DNA of 20,293 nucleotides from a virus: positions 1 through 20,293 of the IMG/VR virus record IMGVR_UViG_3300025418_000716, one strand, 5' to 3'. A program made the position numbers and the translations under genes. Below, piece after piece: positions 13,783 through 20,293 of the stretch. The notes under the pieces are model-generated. The model made no database searches. It saw only the letters and a program-made list of their open reading frames with translations, and was not told the DNA's origin. Position 1 is the first letter of the stretch. The number at the start of each line of letters is the position of its first letter.

Positions 13783-14904
13783 ATGGAAGGCTTTAAAAAG
13801 ATAGTTAAAATGAAGACAGGCGGCGGCGTGTCTAAGGCTGTAGCTAAGTGCTACGGCGGCAAAATGAAAAAAGGCGGCGAAGTTGATGCTGCTGACATCA
13901 AGCAAGATAAAGCAATTGTTAAAAAAGCCTTTGCTATGCACGATAAACAAGAGCATGGTGGTGAAAAGACTGATCTTTCCAAGTTAAAGCGTGGTGGCCG
14001 TTCCAAAAAAGAATGCGGTACTGTCCGTAAATACAAGACCGGCGGCTCTGTAACCAACGTTTACGAAGCTAAAAAATCCTCTGGCGACTTAGATAACATC
14101 CGCAAAACCAAGTTAATCAAACCAGGTAAAGCTGATGCTCCTTCTAAGGCTGCCGTAAAAGGCAAAGATGTTGGTGCTAAAACCACTGGTGCATCTGGTC
14201 ACAAAGACCCATATATTAAAAGCAAAGAATCTGGTAAAGCAGCTACAGCCCCATCTGGTGCTAAAGGCGGACCAAACAAATACAAGTGCGGCGGCAAAGT
14301 AAAGAAAATGGCTGGTGGTAAGCAAGTAGGCGCAACTGAAGCCCAACAAAAATACTACGACAAAAACATGGCTGAAGGCGATAAAAAAGCAGCAAAAGCT
14401 GATTACGAAGCCTTTGGTTCACGTGGTGATGCAGCTCGTAAAGGTATGTCAGAAGGTCGTATGGATGCACTTGGTAACCCATATAAGAAGGGTGGCAAAG
14501 CAAAAGTAAAAAAGTTTGCTGACGGAGGCTATACTGGTGACGATCCTATTGTTAAGTATCGTATGGGTATGACTGACGCTGCTGGCAATCCAACAACACC
14601 AACTCCGGCTGCTGCACCAGCTCCTACAGCACCTAATCCAGCTATGATTGAAGACGAAAGCGATCGCGGCAATGTAAGCCCAGCTGCTGCAGCTTTCAAC
14701 AAAGATATCCCTGGCGCAGGTCCAGTGGCCCCATCTACAGCATTACGCCCAACTCCAAGAGTGCGTCGTGTTACAGCAATGAAAAAACCTGGCATGATGG
14801 ATAATCTATTAGCTAAGCCAAGCGTTAAAAACTTCTTAAACAACTTTAACCAGTCTGCTTTAATAGGTGCTAAAAAAGGCGGCAAAATTAAAGGTAAATG
14901 CTAA
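13783..14904 (+). CDS. Gly/Lys-rich basic phage protein of unknown function
   Basis: A 373-residue, strongly basic, low-complexity protein. Short basic GG patches recur: GGKMKKGG (25-32), KRGGRSKKECG (69-79), KTGG (85-88), KYKCGGKVKKMAGGK (166-180), KKGGKAKVKKFADGG (235-249) and KKGGKIKGKC at the end. Residues 39-71 (QDKAIVKKAFAMHDKQEHGG, then TDLSKLKRGG) look like a conserved helical segment that I recall from related phages. A Pro/Ala linker (about 270-325) precedes a helical C-terminus (NLLAKPSVKNFLNNFNQSAL). No signal peptide, membrane helix or enzyme motif is present. Composition suggests binding to nucleic acid, perhaps a protein packaged with the genome, but this is inference. A GAGGAA ribosome site precedes ATG 13783. 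Confidence 0.75.
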   Translation: MEGFKKIVKMKTGGGVSKAVAKCYGGKMKKGGEVDAADIKQDKAIVKKAFAMHDKQEHGGEKTDLSKLKRGGRSKKECGTVRKYKTGGSVTNVYEAKKSSGDLDNIRKTKLIKPGKADAPSKAAVKGKDVGAKTTGASGHKDPYIKSKESGKAATAPSGAKGGPNKYKCGGKVKKMAGGKQVGATEAQQKYYDKNMAEGDKKAAKADYEAFGSRGDAARKGMSEGRMDALGNPYKKGGKAKVKKFADGGYTGDDPIVKYRMGMTDAAGNPTTPTPAAAPAPTAPNPAMIEDESDRGNVSPAAAAFNKDIPGAGPVAPSTALRPTPRVRRVTAMKKPGMMDNLLAKPSVKNFLNNFNQSALIGAKKGGKIKGKC

Positions 14905-14905
14905 T

Positions 14906-15076
14906 ATGCCATCCAAAAGCCAAGCACAAGAGCGCTTGATGGCTGCTTCGGCTCACAATCCTAAGTTTGCTAAAAAGGTTGGTGTGCCCACTAAAGTTGC
15001 CAAAGAGTTTAACAAAGCCGACAAAGGCGTCAAACTTAAATCATTACCAAAGCGGGTTTCTGGTAGGGGGCGCTAA
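14906..15076 (+). CDS. Small conserved basic phage protein
   Basis: A 56-residue protein beginning MPSKSQAQERLMAASAHNPK, then FAKKVGVPTKVAKEFNKADK and a basic end (KRVSGRGR). This MPSKS-x-AQ-x-RLM-x-A-x-AHNP start is shared by many small uncharacterised phage proteins. ATG 14906 is preferred over an in-frame ATG at 14867, which lies within the previous gene and would add an unrelated 13-residue extension. It starts one base after the preceding stop; its own stop touches the next ATG, and its last codons contain AGGGGG (15065-15070), the ribosome site of the next gene. Basic charge and pairing with the preceding gene hint at a shared role with DNA or the head. Confidence 0.75.
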   Translation: MPSKSQAQERLMAASAHNPKFAKKVGVPTKVAKEFNKADKGVKLKSLPKRVSGRGR

Positions 15077-16144
15077 ATGGCGTACAGCAACACAACTGGT
15101 CAAACAACAATCAATGTTGACCAGCTAATTTCATACGCATTTCGTGATTCTGGCAAAGCTGCCGAGGAAATGACGCCTGAGCTAGTTAATGCTGGCAAAC
15201 AGGCGCTTTTTTACAACCTTCAAAATCTTTCCAATTTAGGCGTTAATCTTTGGCTTTTGGAAAACCAATTATACGGTGCCCTAACAGCCCAGCAACAATT
15301 GGTTCTTCCAAAAACCACAATTGATGTTCGTGAAGCAAACTGGGTTTATATTATTAACCAGTCAGCTTCTGAATATTTACCAGTAGATAACCCGAGCTCC
15401 CCCGCAGTATTTGATCAAAACTTAGATTTAGTTTCCACATCCACTGTAGGTAAAAACTATTTTGGTCTTGAATACACATCTGCCCAGCCTGTTTATTACG
15501 TTGGTTTTAATGGTTACGCTGCTAACGGTGGTACAACCACATACAATTTTGCGTATGAAGTAAGCAATGACGGTGTTACTTGGAAAACTGTACAACAATT
15601 TCCAGCCACCACATTATCTGATAAACAATGGCAATATTTTAATATTAGTATTACCCCAACATACAAATATTATAGATTACGTGAAACAGTAGCAACAACT
15701 TTTTCTATTCGTCAAATTGTGTTTTCAACCAGCCAACAAGTTATTCCTTTGGCCCGTTTAAACCGCGATGATTACTGGAATTTACCAAACAAACAGTTTC
15801 CATCGGTTCGTTCGTTACAATACTGGTATGACCGAACCATTGAGCCTTCAATGTATTTATGGCCTGTGCCAAATAATGATTTTCAAATGTTTCAGCTTCT
15901 TGTTGAAAAACAAATGGAAGATGTTGGTTCATTAACAAACCAAATTTATGTTCCTGATCGTTGGATTAACTCTGTGCAAGCTACACTATCACATCGTTTA
16001 TCTCTTCAGATACCTGGTGTAGATTCAAACCGTATTCAATATTTAGAAGGCTTGGCAGAGAAATATTTCATGCAAGCTAATAACGAAGAGCGTGATAAAT
16101 CGCCTATTTACTTCCAACCTAATATAAGCTATTACACAAGATGA
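15077..16144 (+). CDS. Head-tail connector-like structural protein with inserted discoidin-like domain
   Basis: A 355-residue protein. The N-terminal 90 residues (LISYAFRDSGKAAEEMTPEL, KQALFYNLQNLSNLGVNLWL) and C-terminal 140 residues (PLARLNRDDYWNLPNKQFPS, YWYDRTIEPSMYLWPVP, DRWINSVQATLSHRLSLQIP) match a family in the connector region of podovirus-like aquatic phages. Between them, at about 105-218, sits a beta-sandwich with discoidin/F5-8C traits: YEVSNDGVTWKTVQQF, WQYFNI and YKYYRLRETV..FSIRQIVF. Such folds usually bind sugars. The connector role rests on family resemblance and on the adaptor gene that follows with an ATGA overlap. Confidence 0.68.
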   Translation: MAYSNTTGQTTINVDQLISYAFRDSGKAAEEMTPELVNAGKQALFYNLQNLSNLGVNLWLLENQLYGALTAQQQLVLPKTTIDVREANWVYIINQSASEYLPVDNPSSPAVFDQNLDLVSTSTVGKNYFGLEYTSAQPVYYVGFNGYAANGGTTTYNFAYEVSNDGVTWKTVQQFPATTLSDKQWQYFNISITPTYKYYRLRETVATTFSIRQIVFSTSQQVIPLARLNRDDYWNLPNKQFPSVRSLQYWYDRTIEPSMYLWPVPNNDFQMFQLLVEKQMEDVGSLTNQIYVPDRWINSVQATLSHRLSLQIPGVDSNRIQYLEGLAEKYFMQANNEERDKSPIYFQPNISYYTR

Positions 16145-16755
16145 GCGTAATAATGACCTACGATTCGCTGGTTTTAAATATCCAGCAATACATGGAGCGT
16201 GATGACGCAGATTTTGTTGCGCAGATTCCTAACCTTATTGCGTTAGCAGAATCTTCTATTGCTGCTGAACTTAAAACATACCTCCAGCTTATTGTAGTAG
16301 AAACCAATCTAGCAACTAACCAGACTGTACTTAATAAGCCAGCTCGTTGGCGTAAAACTGTTTCTATGAAAGTTAATGGTAAACCAGTGCTGCTTCGTAG
16401 CCAAGATTATGTAGCTCAGTATCTTTCAGAATCTAGCAACGGCCAGCCACAGTACTATTCAGAGTACGATTTTAACAACTGGAATTTTGCACCAGCACCA
16501 AATACAAGCTACCCAGTAGAAATTATCTACTACGCCGAAGTGCAGCCATTGGATGAAACAAATCAACAGAATTTATGGACTGCCATTGCACCACAAGCTA
16601 TGTTGTACGGAGCACTTTTACAAGCTCAAGGATATTTAAAAGCCTTAGATAAATTACCTGTTTGGAAGGGCTATTACACAGATGCTATTGCAGCACTTAA
16701 GAAAGAAGACAATTCTCGCCGGGTGGATCGTAACACTTCGGTACAGGAACCCTAA
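16141..16755 (+). CDS. Phage adaptor (head-tail joining) protein
   Basis: A 204-residue, mainly helical protein with MTYDSLVLNIQQYMERDDAD and IPNLIALAESSIAAELKTYL at the start, NKPARWRKTVSM in the middle, YYSEYDFNNWNFAPAP and a C-terminal helix region with IAPQAMLYGALLQAQGYLKA. This is the pattern of podovirus adaptor proteins of the SU10 type; the size is close to T7 gp11 (about 196 residues), which joins the portal to the tail nozzle. It overlaps the previous stop (ATGA). A second in-frame Met (codon 5, MTYDSL) is the more usual family start and could be the one used. It shares one frame with the next two genes. Confidence 0.75.
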   Translation: MSVIMTYDSLVLNIQQYMERDDADFVAQIPNLIALAESSIAAELKTYLQLIVVETNLATNQTVLNKPARWRKTVSMKVNGKPVLLRSQDYVAQYLSESSNGQPQYYSEYDFNNWNFAPAPNTSYPVEIIYYAEVQPLDETNQQNLWTAIAPQAMLYGALLQAQGYLKALDKLPVWKGYYTDAIAALKKEDNSRRVDRNTSVQEP

Positions 16756-16758
16756 TAT

Positions 16759-18027
16759 ATGACTACTCCAGTTTACGTATCACCTTTTACAGGAACCGTT
16801 GTTACAGCAACAGATGTGTCTTACTATGCTCTTGCATTTAGTTCAAATACACAACTTTTTTGGCCTTCTACAGTTAATAATTCTCAAACTCCTGCTGCAA
16901 GAATTATTGATTGCGTTGCTTCTTCTTCTGGCCTGTCTATTGCTCTTCCTCCAGGTAATCAAGGGACATTAGGTGCCGATATTCTGTTTCGTAACTTAGG
17001 TGCTCAAGCATTTACTGTTACAGATTACGATAGCGGCGCTTCATTTACTGTTCCTGTTGGTATATCTAAATACGTTTATTTAGTAGATAACACTACTGAA
17101 GCTGGTGTTTGGCATAATGTAACTTTTGCAGCTGGAACATCATACGCAGATGCAGCATCATTAGCTGGTTCTGGTTTAACAACCATATCTGGTAAATTAG
17201 CAACATCACAAAATCCTGTTGATTTAACATCATCTCCGGTAATTAACGATGCCAGCCGTGCGGCTACATTTGTTTGGAATGGAGGGGCTGGAACATTTAC
17301 ACTTCCAATTGTTTCTAGTTTATCAGCAGGTTGGTTTATTGGGTTTCGTAATAACGGAACAGGTTCTTTAAACATTAATCCGGTATCTCCAAATACTATT
17401 AATGGTTTAACAACTATTGTAGCAAACCCCGGCGATTCTGGTTTTATTATGTTGGATACCAACAGTGGTGGTTTTATTACCGTAGGATTAGCGCCAGTAA
17501 ACAATGTAACTTTTACAGCGGCAACATACGACGTTGATACCATTCCGGGTAACACATTTAGCTTAACTTCTTTTGCCCCAATTATTCAGACTTATATTGC
17601 ACAATCTGGTACACGTACTAGCACTTTAGCAGTAACATTACCCGCTATTACTCAAATTTATATTCTGGTTAATAACACAAACCAAACTGGCTATAATATT
17701 ACGTTCCAAAATCAAGGAAGCTCACAACCTCCTTTAATACTATCGGCCGGCACAGTTCAAACAATTCTTAGCGATGGTTTAAACCTTTATCCTTTAACTA
17801 CCTCGTCTGCTGGTTTATTTTATGCAGCAAATGGTACAGCTTCTGTTCCATCATATTCTTTTAATAATGACACTGCAACAGGTATGTATCTTGTAGGTTC
17901 TTCTATTCTTGGATTGACAGCTAACGGCCATGAAATTATTCAAATGGATAATTCAAACTTGTCCGCACCTCTTGTAACTGTAAACGCAACATTAAACGCA
18001 CAACTTATTGATGGTGGGACGTTCTAA
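16759..18027 (+). CDS. Fibre-like / appendage protein within the tail module
   Basis: A 422-residue beta-rich protein with repeating units in the middle that share a pattern of short strands around Gly/Asn turns (WFIGFRNNGTGSLNINPVSP; YILVNNTNQTGYNITFQNQG; ADILFRNLGAQAFTVTDYDS). Each unit has (I/L/F)xx(R/N/V)NxGxxx(F/L/I)x(I/V)xx, as in trimeric fibre or appendage shafts. The C-terminus (SVPSYSFNNDTATGMYLVGS, EIIQMDNSN) is a stock fibre motif, and the protein ends DGGTF, like the fibre at 5616-6974. It lies between the adaptor and hub genes, so it may be a fibre anchored at the tail, or a hub-associated appendage. The ribosome site is AGGAA; the stop touches the next ATG in frame. Confidence 0.72.
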   Translation: MTTPVYVSPFTGTVVTATDVSYYALAFSSNTQLFWPSTVNNSQTPAARIIDCVASSSGLSIALPPGNQGTLGADILFRNLGAQAFTVTDYDSGASFTVPVGISKYVYLVDNTTEAGVWHNVTFAAGTSYADAASLAGSGLTTISGKLATSQNPVDLTSSPVINDASRAATFVWNGGAGTFTLPIVSSLSAGWFIGFRNNGTGSLNINPVSPNTINGLTTIVANPGDSGFIMLDTNSGGFITVGLAPVNNVTFTAATYDVDTIPGNTFSLTSFAPIIQTYIAQSGTRTSTLAVTLPAITQIYILVNNTNQTGYNITFQNQGSSQPPLILSAGTVQTILSDGLNLYPLTTSSAGLFYAANGTASVPSYSFNNDTATGMYLVGSSILGLTANGHEIIQMDNSNLSAPLVTVNATLNAQLIDGGTF

Positions 18028-20193
18028 ATGGCGGCTGATAATCAGCAACAGGACACCTCGCAATATACATCAATTTATTCCCTGGCTATTCCAGCGGGCA
18101 TTAAACGCGATGGTACCCAATTTCAAAACGACCAATACACTGACGGTGTATGGTGCCGTTTTCAACGTGGCGACCCTAAAAAAATGGGCGGTTACCGCAC
18201 ACTGTTTCAAAGCCTAGTTGGTATTTACCGTGGTTTAGTTGCGCAACCATTCAACGGCGTCAACTACATTTTTGCAGGTAACTATCAAGAATTAGATATA
18301 TTTACAACCGGTACAACTTATGCCACAGGTAGCGGCCCTTTTACGGTAAACATTTTACCGGGCACTGTTTATTTTACATTGGTGTCTAATACAACATCTT
18401 CTTTTGTTGTCGCTGGTAACCAAACAACTTTATTCCCAACTGGTACTAAAGTTATTTTTAGCCAGACTGGTACACCTACTGTTTATATAGTAAGCACATC
18501 TTCCTACACCTCTCCAAACACCACAGTAAACGTTACTGGTGGTTCTATTTCCGGTACTCCAGCTAAAGCATGGTTAGATAATACTCCGGTATTTACCGGA
18601 GACGCAGATCTTCAAACAGACCCATCTATTGGTAACTATCGAGTTACTTGGCAATTTGATTCAATCTTTAGCCCATCTGGCGGCAATCTTCAAGTATTAG
18701 CACATCCCGGATATAATTTACAAAATATTGATAACGGCGTTGTAAGTCAAGTTCTTATTGGAAACATTACGCCAGACGCAACAGATACCTGGAACTTTAC
18801 TGGCCTATCTGACAGCGCAGGTCAAAACCCAACATATAAACCAATTAGTGTTGACGGCGGCGTTTGTGTTCTGTATCCATTTATATTTGTTTACGGTTCT
18901 AGTGGCTTTATCGCCAATAATAATGTAAGCACTACATACGCATCTCAAAGCCCCTATGATTGGAACGGCACATTTGCCAATCAGGTAAACGTAGCCTCAT
19001 CAAAGATTGTTAAGGGTGTGCCAATGCGTGGTGGTACTAACTCACCATCTGGCTTATTTTGGGCTACTGACTCCCTTATTCGTGCTTCTTTTAACTCCCA
19101 AGCAACTGGAATTTATTGGACATACGATATTATTTCTAGCCAAATCTCTATCATGTCTTCCAATGCTGTTGTGGAGATGGACGGAATTTATTTCTGGATG
19201 GGTGTTGATCGTTTCTATTTATACAATGGTTCTGTACAAGTATTACCAAACGATAAAAACGTGAACTGGTTGTTTGATAACATTAACTACGAACAACGCC
19301 AAAAAGTGTGGGCCACTAAGATTCCACGCTATAATGAGATTTGGTTCTTTTACCCCCGTGGCACCGCAACAGAATGTACAGATGCTATTATTTATAACGT
19401 AAAAGACAAGCTCTGGTATGATGCTGGTCAAGCAACCGGTGCTCAACGTTCTTGTGGATACACCACAGAAATCTTCCCAACACCTATTTGGGCTGATTGG
19501 AATTATAATCCAATTTTTAGTAAAACATTTAATGTTATTGCACACCCAGCTAGTTTACCAGCTCCAAATGCTAATCAGTTTTATTTAGCTGGGGATCAAA
19601 CAATTGGTTTTAGCCCTGGTGACTCAGTATCATTTAACACTACAAACAGTTTTAATAAAACTTATGTTATTACAAATAGCACCAATATTTATAACACAAC
19701 TGTAGTTCCACCGGGTGTTACTCGGGTAACTGTTGCTGAAAACTTTTCCCCTAGCCCAACCGTTGGAGAATCAGTATATAGCGTTGCAGGTGGGTTTAAT
19801 ATTTGGCAACATGAATACGGTCAAAATGAAATTGCGCTAAATGGTGAATTTGCTGTTTATTCTAGCATTACTACCAGCGACATTGGCTGGTTAACAGGCA
19901 CACCTAGCCAAGATGGTTTAGTTGGTGTTAACCGACGTATGCACTTGCGTCGTGTTGAGCCAAACTTTTTGCAATCCGGTACAATGGCTATGAGCATTTT
20001 AGGTCGTAAGTTTGCTGGCAGCCCCATGCAAGAAATTGCAGGACCATACTACTTTAACCAAGATACTGGTAAAATCGACTTACGTGTAGAATACCGTTTA
20101 GTTCGTTTAAAATTTGAATCTAACGTAATTGACGGTAATTTTGAAATGGGTCGTAACTTAATTACTGCAGAGTTTGGCGATGAGCGCCCCTAA
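18028..20193 (+). CDS. Tail hub / nozzle-like protein
   Basis: A 721-residue beta-rich protein. The N-terminus (SIYSLAIPAGIKRDGTQFQN, TDGVWCRFQRGDPKKMGGYR) shows the DG.W.RF..G.P.K.GGY pattern of podovirus tail proteins related in role to P22 gp10 and T7 gp12, which form the tube or nozzle below the adaptor. Repeats of blade-like sequence follow (VAQPFNGVNYIFAGNYQELD; TDSLIRASFNS; VEMDGIYFWMGVDRFYLYNG; IPRYNEIWFFYPRG), consistent with a beta-propeller; a segment at about 520-590 looks like an inserted beta domain. Length is close to T7 gp12 (about 794). GGTGGGA at the end of the previous gene provides the ribosome site. Confidence 0.75.
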   Translation: MAADNQQQDTSQYTSIYSLAIPAGIKRDGTQFQNDQYTDGVWCRFQRGDPKKMGGYRTLFQSLVGIYRGLVAQPFNGVNYIFAGNYQELDIFTTGTTYATGSGPFTVNILPGTVYFTLVSNTTSSFVVAGNQTTLFPTGTKVIFSQTGTPTVYIVSTSSYTSPNTTVNVTGGSISGTPAKAWLDNTPVFTGDADLQTDPSIGNYRVTWQFDSIFSPSGGNLQVLAHPGYNLQNIDNGVVSQVLIGNITPDATDTWNFTGLSDSAGQNPTYKPISVDGGVCVLYPFIFVYGSSGFIANNNVSTTYASQSPYDWNGTFANQVNVASSKIVKGVPMRGGTNSPSGLFWATDSLIRASFNSQATGIYWTYDIISSQISIMSSNAVVEMDGIYFWMGVDRFYLYNGSVQVLPNDKNVNWLFDNINYEQRQKVWATKIPRYNEIWFFYPRGTATECTDAIIYNVKDKLWYDAGQATGAQRSCGYTTEIFPTPIWADWNYNPIFSKTFNVIAHPASLPAPNANQFYLAGDQTIGFSPGDSVSFNTTNSFNKTYVITNSTNIYNTTVVPPGVTRVTVAENFSPSPTVGESVYSVAGGFNIWQHEYGQNEIALNGEFAVYSSITTSDIGWLTGTPSQDGLVGVNRRMHLRRVEPNFLQSGTMAMSILGRKFAGSPMQEIAGPYYFNQDTGKIDLRVEYRLVRLKFESNVIDGNFEMGRNLITAEFGDERP

Positions 20194-20293
20194 AAACTTT
20201 CAACAGTTTTTTCCATGTTTGCCGGACTATATGACATGGGAAGACTGGAATGGCAATTTGGCTATTTATTACGGCCAAAAGAATATTGAATTT
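20180..20293 (+). CDS. Conserved phage protein of unknown function, N-terminal part (3' end cut by window)
   Basis: The frame opens at ATG 20180, overlapping the last 14 bases of the preceding gene, and runs open to the window's end (38 codons). The peptide FQQFFPCLPDYMTWEDWNGN followed by LAIYYGQKNIEF resembles a short family (FPxLPxYxTWEDWNGNxAIYYG) found after the hub gene in related phages. No function is known to me. The overlap suggests translational coupling; the ribosome site is weak. Confidence 0.7.
   Translation, partial: MSAPKNFQQFFPCLPDYMTWEDWNGNLAIYYGQKNIEF

Noticed and set aside
14529-14885. 118-codon open frame on the - strand in the Gly/Lys-rich gene
   Set aside because: Its Ala/Gly/Leu-rich sequence comes from the complement of the Pro/Ala linker; no ribosome site and no similarity were recognised.
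14867-14905. Earlier start (ATG 14867) for the small basic protein
   Set aside because: It would overlap the previous gene and add 13 residues not typical of the family, whose members begin MPSKS.
17076-17555. 159-codon open frame on the - strand inside the fibre-like gene
   Set aside because: It is a shadow of a low-complexity Thr/Gly-rich gene; its Val/Pro/Lys composition mirrors the opposite strand and no domain is visible.

Overview
The window is a stretch of a tailed double-stranded DNA phage genome (or a prophage). Every convincing gene is on the + strand, the genes are packed with gaps of a few bases or small overlaps, and virion and lysis genes make up almost everything. No host gene, integrase, polymerase, tRNA, transposase or CRISPR array was seen. 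The HK97-type capsid protein, the short adaptor protein and the roughly 720-residue hub/nozzle-like protein suggest a short-tailed (podovirus-like) phage of the kind known mainly from aquatic metagenomes. A nested Rz/Rz1 spanin pair implies a Gram-negative host. A freshwater proteobacterium would fit, but that is only an inference.

Layout. (1) Head, 1-2712: the end of a scaffold-like protein, a conserved unknown protein, a decoration/minor capsid candidate and the major capsid protein, closed by a strong intrinsic terminator. (2) Virion accessory proteins, 2895-4929: two beta-rich structural proteins and a zinc-ribbon/IPT-TIG fusion. (3) Fibre array, 4932-11478: six consecutive fibre or appendage genes, one with a collagen-like stretch, two with homologous N-termini, and three ending in an S74 intramolecular-chaperone domain; two of those three have long YadA-like head-repeat shafts. 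(4) Lysis, 11481-13711: a conserved post-fibre protein, two small membrane proteins (one a holin candidate), an HNH endonuclease, Rz with nested Rz1, and a SAR-type GH24 endolysin. (5) Late accessory genes, 13783-15076: a Gly/Lys-rich basic protein and a small conserved basic protein. (6) Connector and tail, 15077-20293: a connector-like protein carrying a discoidin-like domain, an adaptor, a fibre-like protein, a large hub/nozzle protein and the start of one more gene.

Two features beyond ordinary annotation stand out. First, a 14-base core, TTTGCATTAKTATA, occurs in three of the four largest intergenic gaps, once just before each of three gene blocks, without a usable -35 box; it looks like a phage-specific promoter or operator. 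Second, the fibre array is built as in-frame modules. Five consecutive fibre genes (4932-9992) lie in one reading frame separated only by a stop and zero to three codons. Several fibre genes end in short recurring peptides (GGTF, AKVGA) whose codons form the Shine-Dalgarno sequence of the next gene. Family assignments come from recognising sequence features; no database search was run.
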